Of a stretch of 64,000 nucleotides of DNA, positions 54,893 to 63,030 are shown in pieces. The stretch is from NCBI RefSeq assembly GCF_008180865.1, contig NZ_VTEX01000003.1, positions 250,501-314,500 on the forward strand. The letters run 5' to 3'. The DNA comes from Rossellomorea aquimaris (lineage in GTDB: Bacteria > Bacillota > Bacilli > Bacillales > Bacillaceae_B). Positions within the stretch are counted from its first letter, which is position 1. Every line of letters starts with the position of its first letter. Under the pieces are notes generated by a model. It was not told where the DNA came from. It saw only the letters and a program-made list of their open reading frames with translations, and made no database searches. Both the position numbers and the translations under genes were made by a program.

Positions 54893-54924
54893 ATAAAAAA
54901 AACGCATTTCTTAAGAAATACGCT
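54893..54924 (-). terminator. Terminator-like hairpin upstream of aspA
   Basis: Minus strand AAGCGTATTTCTTAAGAAAT then GCGTTTTTTTT. It lies upstream of aspA in the same orientation with no gene before it (the next gene diverges), so it may be a leader attenuator or shield aspA from read-through. Confidence 0.45.
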
Positions 54925-55115
54925 TGAATGAAAGATATTGTGGTTTAACAATATTTTATGACACCCTTTTTATCCACGAAGTGTCTCAGGATCTGAAGCA
55001 AAATCTCGCTTCCTCTTTGTAAATTTTTTTGATTATTCATTTTTTTATAACTAGTATTGATAGGATGATGATACAATTAAAAATGTAGTCATTATAATCA
55101 ATAGGAGTGATAGAC

Positions 55116-55538
55116 ATGTCAGTCAATGTTTACCTGAATTTTAATGGGAATTGTCGAGAAGCTGTTGAGTATTATGCAGAGGTATTCGGTACCGAGCCAC
55201 CACAGATCATGACGTTTGCAGAGGCACCTCCCCACCCTGATTATCCCCTTCCTGAAGAAGCTAAGAACCTGGTATTACATACAAGACTGACAATCGATGG
55301 CAGCAACGTCATGTTTTCAGATGTGTTTCCTGATATGCCTTTTGTAGAAGGAAACAATATCACCCTTGCTCTGGTAAGCAAAGATACTGAAGAGTTGACG
55401 ACCCGCTTCCACAAATTGAAAGAAGGCGGTAAGGTGGATATGGAGCTTCAGGAAACGTTCTGGAGTAAGTTGTATGGTCAGGTTACCGATAAATTTGGCA
55501 TTCAGTGGCAGTTTAACTATGAGAGTGAAGACTTGTAA
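55116..55538 (+). CDS. VOC/PhnB-like (glyoxalase-fold) protein (140 aa)
   Basis: The ATG at 55116 has GGAG eight bases upstream; the GTG nine bases earlier is too close to that site. Single VOC fold of the PhnB/YjdN type: VYLNFNGNCREAVEYYAEVFG, then MTFAEAPPHPDYP, HTRLTIDGSNVMFSDVFPD, and a C-terminal WSKLYGQVTDKFGIQWQFNY. Family members of this type bind small molecules or metals, but a reaction is rarely known. Alone, ended by a bidirectional terminator. Confidence 0.85.
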   Translation: MSVNVYLNFNGNCREAVEYYAEVFGTEPPQIMTFAEAPPHPDYPLPEEAKNLVLHTRLTIDGSNVMFSDVFPDMPFVEGNNITLALVSKDTEELTTRFHKLKEGGKVDMELQETFWSKLYGQVTDKFGIQWQFNYESEDL

Positions 55539-55560
55539 ATAGTTTAATAAACAAATGATT

Positions 55561-55602
55561 AAGGTTCCATTACCTTTAGTTAAATAAAGGTAATGGAACC
55601 TT
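55561..55602. terminator. Bidirectional terminator between VOC and esterase genes
   Basis: AAGGTTCCATTACCTTTA pairs with TAAAGGTAATGGAACCTT, followed by TTTT on the plus strand and preceded by an A-containing tail on the other. Confidence 0.9.
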
Positions 55603-55604
55603 TT

Positions 55605-56579
55605 TTATGCGTTCTCTTCAACAGTGTACAGCATACATTTAAGCTTTAAAGTCATTTCATCCAGGGCACGTTTGGCTTCATCCACCGTTCCTATCATATT
55701 AATGAAACTATGGACCATATCTTCATAATGCAGCAGTTCGACGTTAATCCCTGCCTTCTCCATACGGTCCCCGAAAGCTAACCCTTCCTCCCTCAGAGGA
55801 TCGAATTCAGCTGTAACAAGCAGGGTTTCTGGCAAACCCTCCATTGAGTGTACTCTTAGAGGTGAAACATATACATCCGAACCTTCAGAAGGATCATTCA
55901 AATAATGTTGCCAAAACCATTTCATTTTTTCATTTGTCAGATTGTATGTATGATTTTCTCTGTAGGAAAGTGTGTCAAGGTTATAGTCCATAACCGGGGT
56001 GATGAGAACTTGAAGGGACAACTTGTATACTTCAGAACCCCTGAAGTATATGGCAGCAGCGGCCGCCAAATTGCCTCCCGAGCTTTCACCACCAACGGCG
56101 ATTTTAGTTATGTCCCCTTTTAATTTTTCCCCATTCCTAAATGTCCATTTAATGGATTCAATTACATCCTGAAACGCTGAAGGATATTTATGTTCAGGGG
56201 CGAGTCGATAACCGACAGAAACGACGACGATGCCGGCATGCTTAGAAAAATACCTGCATAGGTTATCTGCGCTATCCAAATCTCCAAATACCCAGCCTCC
56301 CCCATGAGAGTAAATGAGGACAGGGTAAGGACCCTCTCCACTTGGTGTATAGATTCGAACCGGAATGTCATGGCCCTCTGATGAAGGAATGAAGGTATCT
56401 TCAACCACTAAACCATCGATGGAAATTGTCGTGAAAAATTCTCTGGCACTTTTATAGTATTCTCTGGATTGCTCTGGAGTCAGAATATCCAATGGGGGAT
56501 GATTAAGTTCTTTCATTTTCTCACTAATAGTATGTAATAGTTCGCTTACTTGAGGATTAAGAGGTGCCTTCACTTTCAT
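55605..56579 (-). CDS. Alpha/beta hydrolase, HSL-type esterase (324 aa)
   Basis: Oxyanion-hole motif SHGGGWVFGDLDSADN at about residues 90-105. Nucleophile elbow GGESSGGNLAAAAA (GESSGG variant of GDSAGG). Catalytic Asp in VTAEFDPLREEG and His in HYEDMVHSFINM. The start ATG overlaps the stop of the acyltransferase gene by one base (TGATG), so the two are translationally coupled and under the upstream Fur box. In an iron-regulated operon it could hydrolyse a siderophore ester bond or an acyl siderophore; a general carboxylesterase role is equally possible. Confidence 0.85.
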   Translation of the reverse strand: MKVKAPLNPQVSELLHTISEKMKELNHPPLDILTPEQSREYYKSAREFFTTISIDGLVVEDTFIPSSEGHDIPVRIYTPSGEGPYPVLIYSHGGGWVFGDLDSADNLCRYFSKHAGIVVVSVGYRLAPEHKYPSAFQDVIESIKWTFRNGEKLKGDITKIAVGGESSGGNLAAAAAIYFRGSEVYKLSLQVLITPVMDYNLDTLSYRENHTYNLTNEKMKWFWQHYLNDPSEGSDVYVSPLRVHSMEGLPETLLVTAEFDPLREEGLAFGDRMEKAGINVELLHYEDMVHSFINMIGTVDEAKRALDEMTLKLKCMLYTVEENA

Positions 56580-57217
56580 CAAACTAATTCATTCCTTTGC
56601 GAATTCATAGATGTCAGCCACTCTACCTGAATATTCTCATCCTTCATTTTCTCAATTACCGAATCTCTCTCTCCCACAATCAACGAAGCTTTTTTATTCT
56701 GTAGATCAATTTTGCTTATTACTTCCCCTCCCAATTTTTTTAATATCGGAATCACAATCCGATTGCGAATGTCAGGTTCTCCGATAATTCTTCTTGCTTC
56801 CTTATAGTGATCAAATAAAAAAATGATCATGGATCTAATCATTGAAAGTCCGTCTTCTCTATTTAAATATTCCCTGGGACCAATCAATAAGTGCATTCCT
56901 AAATCTCCATTCCGATACTCATAGAAATCCTTGATTGGATCTTTTTCAATGGAGTATGCAATCAGATAGCATACTGGTTTGCCGTTAAATGTTCCTAAGT
57001 AAATATCTTTATGATCTGCTTCGATAGACTGCTTTAACCATTGTTTAAACTCTGACATCGGCAAGTTCAACTTCCAAAATGGGGCAATGTGAGGTTGATG
57101 CATCCATTCATGGAGAGTGGACAAATCCCGTTCAAAATCCACCGGACGGAACAAAAAATTGTCTGCCTTGTCTCCTTTTATAATGAAGAATTCTGATTCA
57201 TTAACTGTTTTAATCAT
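56579..57217 (-). CDS. Siderophore-type N-acyltransferase (IucB/RhbD/MbtK-like GNAT) (212 aa)
   Basis: The ATG at 57217 has GGGGG seven bases upstream. Diagnostic AlcB-type features: TLHEWMHQPHIAPFW at about residues 34-48, then the acetyl/acyl-CoA region NGDLGMHLLIGPREYLNREDG with downstream DIRNRIVIPILKKLGGE. Such enzymes acylate hydroxylamine groups in hydroxamate siderophores or transfer fatty acyl groups to them. No synthetase or transporter gene is next to it. The perfect Fur box just upstream supports iron-starvation expression. Confidence 0.85.
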   Translation of the reverse strand: MIKTVNESEFFIIKGDKADNFLFRPVDFERDLSTLHEWMHQPHIAPFWKLNLPMSEFKQWLKQSIEADHKDIYLGTFNGKPVCYLIAYSIEKDPIKDFYEYRNGDLGMHLLIGPREYLNREDGLSMIRSMIIFLFDHYKEARRIIGEPDIRNRIVIPILKKLGGEVISKIDLQNKKASLIVGERDSVIEKMKDENIQVEWLTSMNSQRNELV

Positions 57218-57246
57218 GGTCAATCCCCCTGTTCATTCAACTATAG

Positions 57247-57267
57247 TGATAATGATTATCATTATCA
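57247..57267. promoter_or_regulatory. Fur box upstream of acyltransferase-esterase operon
   Basis: A 21-nt odd palindrome containing GATAATGATTATCATTATC, 30 nt before the start of the acyltransferase gene; essentially the consensus Fur operator. Confidence 0.9.
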
Positions 57268-57365
57268 CGCACATTGATATTATATGAATATGAGATTACA
57301 CTTGTCAACCAACCTTTTGACCTATGTATACTCTCTGACCAGACCAGACTTTGCGAAAAAAGCCA

Positions 57366-57409
57366 ATAAAAAAAGAGGCTGCTGAAATAAAATTCAACAA
57401 CCTCTTTCT
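57366..57409 (-). terminator. Terminator of the qox operon
   Basis: Minus strand AAAGAGGTTGTTGAATTTTA then TTTCAGCAGCCTCTTTTTTT; 12-bp interrupted stem and T-run. Confidence 0.9.
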
Positions 57410-57417
57410 ATCAATCT

Positions 57418-57717
57418 TTAATGCATATTGCTCAATACCCAGATTGATCCAAGTACGATTACAAGGGCGATAAATGCAGCTGACATCATTTTTCCTACCT
57501 GCCATCTGCCTTCTCCTTCTGTTACGTGCATGAACATAAACAGTTGGATTGCCGCCTGGATAAAAGCAAGAACAAATACAAGAGCAACCATCACATTGTA
57601 TGCCAGTCCTGCGTATAGTCCGAACCAAACGGCTAAGAATGTCAATGCAATCGATAAGACAAAACCAATGATCTGTGTCCAAGGAATACGACTATGATTC
57701 GCTGTATTGTGATCCAT
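57418..57717 (-). CDS. qoxD: Cytochrome aa3 quinol oxidase subunit IV (99 aa)
   Basis: Three membrane helices (IIGFVLSIALTFLAVWFGLY, NVMVALVFVLAFIQAAIQLF and MMSAAFIALVIVLGSIWVL) with the family HVTEGEGRWQ loop. Its ATG overlaps the stop of qoxC by one base (TAATG); a longer reading upstream is inside qoxC. Small assembly/stability subunit of the proton-pumping menaquinol oxidase. Confidence 0.92.
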   Translation of the reverse strand: MDHNTANHSRIPWTQIIGFVLSIALTFLAVWFGLYAGLAYNVMVALVFVLAFIQAAIQLFMFMHVTEGEGRWQVGKMMSAAFIALVIVLGSIWVLSNMH

Positions 57718-58328
57718 TATCCCACCATCCCTAGTAAGTACACGCTTGTAAACACGAAGATCCATACAAAGTCCAAGAAGTGCCAATACAAGCTGGATAC
57801 AAATAGTTTTTTAGCGGTATCTGGATTTAACCCTTGTCTTTTCACCTGGAACATCACAAGTATTATCCATAGGATACCTAATGATACGTGTAGACCATGC
57901 GTACCGGTCAATAGATAGAAAGAAGACCAGTATGCATTGGTTCCCATGGCGGCTCCCTCATGGATCAGGTGAAGGAATTCCGTTATTTCCATGTAAAGGA
58001 ACCCTGCGCCAAAGAGCAATGTGATGATCAGCCAGACCATCATCCCTTTGACATTTCTTCTTCTTAATTCATTTATTGATAACCCTGACGTGAAACTACT
58101 GATTAATAATAGTAACGTCATGATGATTGTATTCTTCAGATCAAACACTTCAGATGGAAGCGGACCTCCAACCGTGCCGCTTTCAAGGGCAAAGAATGTC
58201 GCGAAAATAGTGGCAAATAGAGCTACTTCCGCACCCAGGAAAACCCAGAATCCAAAAATATTCAGTTTGCCGATCTCCGATTGATATTCAAGTGGCGTAT
58301 TTGGATCTACATTCGTACTATGTGCCAT
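57717..58328 (-). CDS. qoxC: Cytochrome aa3 quinol oxidase subunit III (203 aa)
   Basis: Start at the ATG with GGAGG seven bases upstream; the ribosome site overlaps the qoxB stop. Five membrane helices typical of subunit III: IFGFWVFLGAEVALFATIFA, then MTLLLLISSFTSGLSINELR, LLTGTHGLHVSLGILWIILV and YWHFLDFVWIFVFTSVYLLG (with the subunit III HFxDxVW-like motif). The spacing of two bases from qoxB indicates tight coupling. Confidence 0.94.
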   Translation of the reverse strand: MAHSTNVDPNTPLEYQSEIGKLNIFGFWVFLGAEVALFATIFATFFALESGTVGGPLPSEVFDLKNTIIMTLLLLISSFTSGLSINELRRRNVKGMMVWLIITLLFGAGFLYMEITEFLHLIHEGAAMGTNAYWSSFYLLTGTHGLHVSLGILWIILVMFQVKRQGLNPDTAKKLFVSSLYWHFLDFVWIFVFTSVYLLGMVG

Positions 58329-58330
58329 AT

Positions 58331-60295
58331 TCACGCCTCCCTCTTATACGGATTTTCAGTTTTTTCTATTTCTTCCACACTTACATAATAACCAGCATCC
58401 TGTTTGTGCGAAAATAGTGAACGGTATGCCATGCAACCGAAGATACCGATAAGGGCCAGTATCGCCATCCACCACAGTTCAAACACCAAGCCAAATCCAC
58501 CAACGAAGAATAACCCGGACATGATGAATGGTGTTCCTGCATTGCTAGGCATATGGATTGGTTTATACTCAACCTTTTCCGGCTTACCGGATTCTTTTCT
58601 TTCTTGCTTCATATAGTAGAATGCATCCGCACTCTTCACTTCAGGAACATGTGCGAAGTTATAATGAGGTGGAATCGCCGAACTAGTCGCCCATTCAAGC
58701 GTACGTCCATCCCAAGCATCCCCTGATAGTTCCCGTTTTGCAAAACGGTAGCTGTAGTAAACGTTATAGACGATGATCATGAACCCTACTCCCATTCCGA
58801 AAGCCCCGACAGAAGAGATGACGTTCAATGCCATCCAGCCATCTTCTGGCCCGTATGTGTACACACGTCTTGGCATACCGGAAAATCCTAATACGAATTG
58901 AGGTAAGAAACATACATTGAAACCGATAGAGAAGAACCAGAAAGCCCATTTCCCTATGCGTTCATTCATCTTATGTCCAAACATTTTTGGATACCAGTAC
59001 ACGAGTCCTGCGAAGCAGGCAAATACCACACCGGCAATCAGCGTGTAGTGGAAATGAGCAACCAGGAAGTAGTTGTTGTGATATTGGAAGTCAGCTGCAG
59101 CCATACCGAGCATGACCCCTGTCACTCCACCGATCAGGAAGGTCGGAATGAACGCAACCGACCACATCATGGCGACGGTAAATTCAATCCGTCCTTTATA
59201 AAGGGTACCCAACCAGTTAAATATCTTGATCCCGGTCGGTATGGCAATCGCCATCGTCGAAATCGAGAATACACTGTTAACCGCAGCGCTTCCGCCCATC
59301 GTGAAGAAATGGTGAACCCACACAACGAAGCTTAACCCTGAGATTGCAACAAGTGATATAATCATCGATTTATAACCAAACAATGTTTTTCTTGCAAATG
59401 TTGCAATGATTTCTGAGAAAATACCGAAAGCAGGCAAAATAACGATATATACTTCCGGGTGACCCCATAACCAGAATAAATTCGACCAGAGCATCGGATT
59501 CCCGCCTGCTGTCAGCGTGAAGAAATGGGTACCGAATAATCGGTCAAACGTCATCAACGCTAATGTCACCGTTAAGATCGGGAAAGCAAATACAATGATG
59601 AATGCTGTGATCAATGTCGTCCACGTGAACATCGGCATACGAAGAAGCGTCATGCCTGGTGCACGCATTTTGATGATCGTAACAACAAAGTTGATCCCCG
59701 TTAATAACGTACCAATTCCGGAAATCTGCAAGCCAAGGAGGTAATAATTAATTCCCGGTCCGGGACTCCCTTCAATCGCCAATGGTGCGTAGTTCGTCCA
59801 TCCGGCATCCGGTGATCCACCGAATACGAATGACATGTTGAAAAGGATCGCCCCAAACATGAATGACCAGAAACTTAAGTTATTCAGGAATGGAAAGGCG
59901 ACGTCTCTTGCCCCGATTTGCAGGGGAACGACGACGTTCATTAATCCCAATAGAAATGGCATCGCCATGAATAGAATCATGATTGTACCATGAGTCGTAA
60001 AGATTTCATTGTAGTGCTGTGATGATAAAAATTCATTGTTAGGCACCGTTAATTGCGCCCTCATTAAAAGGGCATCTACTCCTCCGCGGAAGAGCATGAT
60101 CAATGCAGCAATGATATACATGATCCCGATTTTTTTATGATCAACACTCGTGATCCAGTCATTCCAAAGCCATTTCCATTTTTTAAAGTACGTAAGGGTC
60201 GCAACGATCCCAATTACGGTGAAAACGATGGAAATGTTGGCTCCAAGAATCAACGGATCATTGAGGATTAAATTATCTTTAATAAAATCAAACAT
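58331..60295 (-). CDS. qoxB: Cytochrome aa3 quinol oxidase subunit I (654 aa)
   Basis: Catalytic heme-copper subunit with 14-15 helices. Visible ligands: low-spin heme His in [15 protein letters not shown], the CuB/tyrosine helix [17 protein letters not shown], CuB His pair in [10 protein letters not shown], and heme ligands in [16 protein letters not shown]. The D-channel region [20 protein letters not shown] is also present. Four-electron reduction of oxygen with proton pumping, electrons from menaquinol. Starts 16 nt after qoxA. Confidence 0.97.
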   Translation of the reverse strand: MFDFIKDNLILNDPLILGANISIVFTVIGIVATLTYFKKWKWLWNDWITSVDHKKIGIMYIIAALIMLFRGGVDALLMRAQLTVPNNEFLSSQHYNEIFTTHGTIMILFMAMPFLLGLMNVVVPLQIGARDVAFPFLNNLSFWSFMFGAILFNMSFVFGGSPDAGWTNYAPLAIEGSPGPGINYYLLGLQISGIGTLLTGINFVVTIIKMRAPGMTLLRMPMFTWTTLITAFIIVFAFPILTVTLALMTFDRLFGTHFFTLTAGGNPMLWSNLFWLWGHPEVYIVILPAFGIFSEIIATFARKTLFGYKSMIISLVAISGLSFVVWVHHFFTMGGSAAVNSVFSISTMAIAIPTGIKIFNWLGTLYKGRIEFTVAMMWSVAFIPTFLIGGVTGVMLGMAAADFQYHNNYFLVAHFHYTLIAGVVFACFAGLVYWYPKMFGHKMNERIGKWAFWFFSIGFNVCFLPQFVLGFSGMPRRVYTYGPEDGWMALNVISSVGAFGMGVGFMIIVYNVYYSYRFAKRELSGDAWDGRTLEWATSSAIPPHYNFAHVPEVKSADAFYYMKQERKESGKPEKVEYKPIHMPSNAGTPFIMSGLFFVGGFGLVFELWWMAILALIGIFGCMAYRSLFSHKQDAGYYVSVEEIEKTENPYKREA

Positions 60296-60311
60296 CTAGA
60301 GTCCTCCTTTC

Positions 60312-61364
60312 TTAGTGCTCATGTCCTTCGTTATTTTGATGATCTTTATGCTCTTCTTCGTCATGGTCTTCATGATCTTTCATTCCATCATGGTCTTCAT
60401 GGTTATCATGATCTTCCATGTCTCCGTGATCGCCATGATTTCCGTGACTTGATTCAGCATCTTTATCCGCACCGTGTGAAGATGCCTCCACACCGTATTT
60501 CTCACGGATCGCCATGGCATATTCAGAGTTCTTCCCATGGTCAACAAAGGCTAAATGAGTGGATGAAAAGGTCATTTTATCAACCGTGTCAGGCAGCATG
60601 AGTTTTTCATATGTTTCTTCGGTTAATTTCGGCTCATTTTCCTGAGAATCTTTAACCCACTCTCTATACTTCTCTTCTTCTAACGCAACAAAATCAAACT
60701 TTTGGTGTGTCATTCCTTCACCAGTGAAGTTTGAGTTTCTTCCATCATAAGTACCCGGCTCATCGGCCTGTAAGTATAAATCATTCACCATTCCCGGCAT
60801 CCCATAAATCTGCCCGCCAAGTTGCGGCACCCAGAAAGAAGCCATGGAATCGGCAGCCGTCACTTTGAATAAAATCGGATGATCCTCGGGAACGTTGATA
60901 TAATTAACGGTCTCAATCCCTTCCTCCGGATAACTGAAGATCCACTTCCAGTCAGCAGCAGTGGCATGGATCACAATCGGATCTTTATGAGCCGTTGCTT
61001 TTGGGGCTTCCCTTAATTCATATAATGCCTTTGTATTTGGGATAGACAAGGCAATTACAATCAATACTGGAATAAGCGTCCATATAATTTCTAATTTCGT
61101 ACTCCCGTGCATTTCGGGCTTGTAATCACTATCCTTTTTACTGCTACGATATTTTAGGAGAATAACAGTAAAGAAGGAAAGAACGACAACCATAATGCCA
61201 AGCATGTAGTAGATTGACAGCATGATCAGATCTTTCTGCAGGGCCCCAACAGGTCCTTTAGGATCGAGAATGATCATTTCACTTCCCGAACTGAATATAA
61301 TGATGAAAAATAATGAAACCAGACTGATCAACACAATCAAGTATGGCTTGAATTTATTAAACAT
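60312..61364 (-). CDS. qoxA: Cytochrome aa3 quinol oxidase subunit II, His-rich C-terminus (350 aa)
   Basis: Two N-terminal membrane helices and a cupredoxin domain (ATAADWKWIFSYPEEGIETV; VTAADSMASFWVPQLGGQIY). The CuA cysteines are absent, as in quinol oxidases. Two oddities stand out. The position where Bacillus subtilis QoxA has its lipobox cysteine (GGC before LDPKGPV) reads SSGSEM here, so no lipid anchor is expected. The last 55 or so residues are a tract of His, Asp, Glu, Gly and Asn (HGNHGDHGDMEDHDNHEDHD and similar), absent in the B. subtilis protein as I recall it; it could bind divalent metal outside the membrane. Confidence 0.94.
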   Translation of the reverse strand: MFNKFKPYLIVLISLVSLFFIIIFSSGSEMIILDPKGPVGALQKDLIMLSIYYMLGIMVVVLSFFTVILLKYRSSKKDSDYKPEMHGSTKLEIIWTLIPVLIVIALSIPNTKALYELREAPKATAHKDPIVIHATAADWKWIFSYPEEGIETVNYINVPEDHPILFKVTAADSMASFWVPQLGGQIYGMPGMVNDLYLQADEPGTYDGRNSNFTGEGMTHQKFDFVALEEEKYREWVKDSQENEPKLTEETYEKLMLPDTVDKMTFSSTHLAFVDHGKNSEYAMAIREKYGVEASSHGADKDAESSHGNHGDHGDMEDHDNHEDHDGMKDHEDHDEEEHKDHQNNEGHEH

Positions 61365-61538
61365 AGGGAATTCACCTTCCTTTATGTCGGATTTATCACT
61401 GTAGACCTATACTATCAAATTCTATTAAAAGGTACCCTTGTTTCACTGCACTTTAAACAGATTTTCGAAATTTCGTCGAAGTTTATTCACAGAACGGTAA
61501 CAATGTTGGAAAGAAATGCTCACAACTCAAAAAAATAA

Positions 61539-61570
61539 CTCTCAAAATTATTTGAGAATAATTTTGAGAG
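61539..61570 (-). terminator. Perfect inverted repeat, terminator-like on the minus strand
   Basis: 14-bp perfect stem CTCTCAAAATTATT with AATAATTTTGAGAG and a TGAG loop. On the minus strand it is followed by TTATTTTTTTGAG. It lies between the homing endonuclease gene and qoxA. It could stop transcription coming from the ssrA side before the qox promoter, or be an operator. The rest of 61365-61798 shows no gene. Confidence 0.5.
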
Positions 61571-61807
61571 CGGTTTATAGGTTGATTATTGTGAAAATTA
61601 AAAGGATGTTTATTCTAAATACTTTAGGTATATTTTGTAGATATCCCTAGAATCACTTTTGAAAAACTCGTTTCAATTCGTTAAAACTTATTATTATATA
61701 AATTCTATATTATGTATTTAATTCAACCACTGTATGGGTAATCATTAATTAAGATGGAAATGAGCAATTAAGAAAAGAGTAAGGTTAAATGATAGGAGTT
61801 GAAAGGA

Positions 61808-62185
61808 TTGAAAGATTGGGAAGCAGCTTATCTTGCTGGGATTATCGACGGGGAAGGTTCAATTACATTAACACGTATGCATGATAAAGAACATAGGAGA
61901 CCTTGTATTACTATCGCCTCGACAGACCTAGAACTTTTAGAATACCTCAAAAGTCTAACAAACGGACACATTACTAAAAAGAAAAACTACCGTCCCGCTC
62001 GTCATCAGAATTCCTTTACATTAACCATTAAGACTAAAAATCAAGTTCTAGACATATTGAAATTCGTTCTGCCTTTTCTTAAAGTAGAAAAAAAGAGAAA
62101 ACGTGCGGACTGGATCATTAAACATTATGATAGAGTAACAACTAGAAATGGGAAATACACTCCAGAATGTCTTAAGCAAAATTAA
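61808..62185 (+). CDS. Single-motif LAGLIDADG homing endonuclease (125 aa)
   Basis: The motif AAYLAGIIDGEGSITLTR at residues about 6-23 is a clear LAGLIDADG helix with its catalytic acidic residue (GIIDGEGS). It is followed by the usual beta strands (PCITIASTDLELLEYL; SFTLTIKTKNQVLDILKFVL) and C-terminal basic helices (KVEKKRKRADWIIKHYDRV). One motif per chain implies a homodimer cutting a near-palindromic site. The TTG at 61808 has AGGAG nine bases upstream; the TTG at 61799 overlaps that site. The gene is convergent with ssrA and ends 57 nt from the ssrA 3' end. It lies outside the group I intron that interrupts ssrA. It probably promotes spread of that intron, cutting in or near the T-loop sequence (inference). 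Confidence 0.88.
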   Translation: MKDWEAAYLAGIIDGEGSITLTRMHDKEHRRPCITIASTDLELLEYLKSLTNGHITKKKNYRPARHQNSFTLTIKTKNQVLDILKFVLPFLKVEKKRKRADWIIKHYDRVTTRNGKYTPECLKQN

Positions 62186-62211
62186 TATTTGAAGATGAGT
62201 TTTTCAAATTA

Positions 62212-62247
62212 TAAAAAATAAAAAACCACCAAATATGTATTTGGTGG
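62212..62247 (-). terminator. Terminator of ssrA
   Basis: Minus strand CCACCAAATACATATTTGGTGG followed by TTTTTTATTTTTT (stem described in two arms CCACCAAATA and TATTTGGTGG). The stem uses the CCACCA end of the tmRNA. Confidence 0.85.
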
Positions 62248-62880
62248 AGACGGTGGGACGTGCACTTCCATGCTTTCGACATGGCACTGACTATATCTTG
62301 AACCTGTAGTAGAGGTCCTTTGGCGTATTATGCGAAATATAGATTTACCTGTTGAGAGATATAAATTCCGCATCCTAGTACTACCGAACTTCGGCAGCCT
62401 ATAAGTCGATACACGGCTGTTGGATTGCTCCACATACCGCTCGGCATTGCCTTATCACACTGTGTGTGACTTAGGTTTCACCGATAAAGCCAAATTTTCA
62501 CTTATGTGTTGCCACATAAGGCGACTATAACTAATCGAACCCACGTCCAGAAACATCGCCACTTAAGCGTCTACGAGCGTAGTCGATATATTCGCAAGTT
62601 CACTGCAGCTTCTGCCTATCGACGGGCGTCCGTGCAGCTAGTCTGATTGGTCTCTTCCTTTGTCCTCAGACGGTGGACTCCGGCGTAGCCTACTAAGAGT
62701 GAGTCCCTTACCCTACCACATAGGCGATGGAGGGAGGAACAGCTAAAGCGCTATTACGCAGCTAAAGCTAAGTTATTGTTAGTTTTGCCAGTTATTATTG
62801 GCTTTGACGTTTTATCGTGGACGATCCCCACGGCTCGCAACCTAAGCTCGAACTATCCCTGTCGAATCCGTAACGTCCCC
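62242..62880 (-). ncRNA. ssrA: Transfer-messenger RNA (tmRNA) gene, split by a group I intron
   Basis: Reads on the minus strand from GGGGACGTTACGGATTCGAC (62880) to TCCCACCGTCTCCACCA (ending 62242). The acceptor stem GGGGACG pairs with CGTCTCC. Tag frame 62754-62789 encodes GKTNNNLALAA then TAA, a shorter tag than B. subtilis but with the same LALAA/VALAA-type end recognised by ClpXP. Exon 1 is 62534-62880 (347 nt); exon 2 is only the 17 nt at 62242-62258. Joining them gives a normal T arm, GTGGG-TTCGATT-CCCAC. Partner gene smpB is next upstream. Rescues stalled ribosomes; correct 3' maturation here depends on intron splicing. Confidence 0.93.
62259..62533 (-). mobile_element. Group I self-splicing intron in the ssrA T-loop (275 nt, no ORF)
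   Basis: Inserted after U in TTCGAU of exon 1, ending in G before UCCCACC. P1: exon CGAU continuing UA pairs with intron UAGUCG around a GUUA loop, putting the required U-G wobble at the splice site (62522-62537). P2: CTTATGTG-GCAA-CACATAAG, GNRA loop (62501-62520). P4: UCGGU with GCCGA (62480-62484, 62441-62445). P5 hairpin UCACAC-ACA-GUGUGA (62455-62469). P7: GACUUAU (in 62398-62410) with AAGAUAUAGUC (62289-62299). P9 hairpin CCATG...CATGG (62268-62284). Last base G at 62259. The subgroup was not determined. There is no internal ORF; the nearest candidate mobility enzyme is the LAGLIDADG gene at 61808. Confidence 0.9.
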
Positions 62881-62976
62881 ATGATAGAAAGGGAAGAACG
62901 GGAAAGAATAAGTTCAGCGTGTAAGTCACTTATTCAATTGTTCTTACAGCCGCTTGATTACCTCGCGACATCTACT

Positions 62977-63004
62977 AGTATAACAAATCCTGAGATAATT
63001 GCAA
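62977..63004 (-). promoter_or_regulatory. ssrA promoter
   Basis: Minus strand TTGCAA (62999-63004), 16 nt, TATACT (62977-62982). Transcription would begin near 62970, leaving a leader of about 90 nt to be removed to give the mature 5' end at 62880. Confidence 0.6.
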
Positions 63005-63030
63005 ATGTCAGATTCCGGAAATCTGTACAA

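Noticed and set aside
62242..62258. ssrA 3' end as an attachment site for an integrated island
   Set aside because: ssrA is a common integration site, but I see no integrase gene and no second copy of the 17-nt 3' end elsewhere in the window.
62209..62433. 74-codon minus-strand frame across the intron 3' part and ssrA 3' end
   Set aside because: It overlaps conserved intron helices P7 to P9, has no ribosome site and continues into the terminator; a structural-RNA shadow, not an intron-encoded protein.
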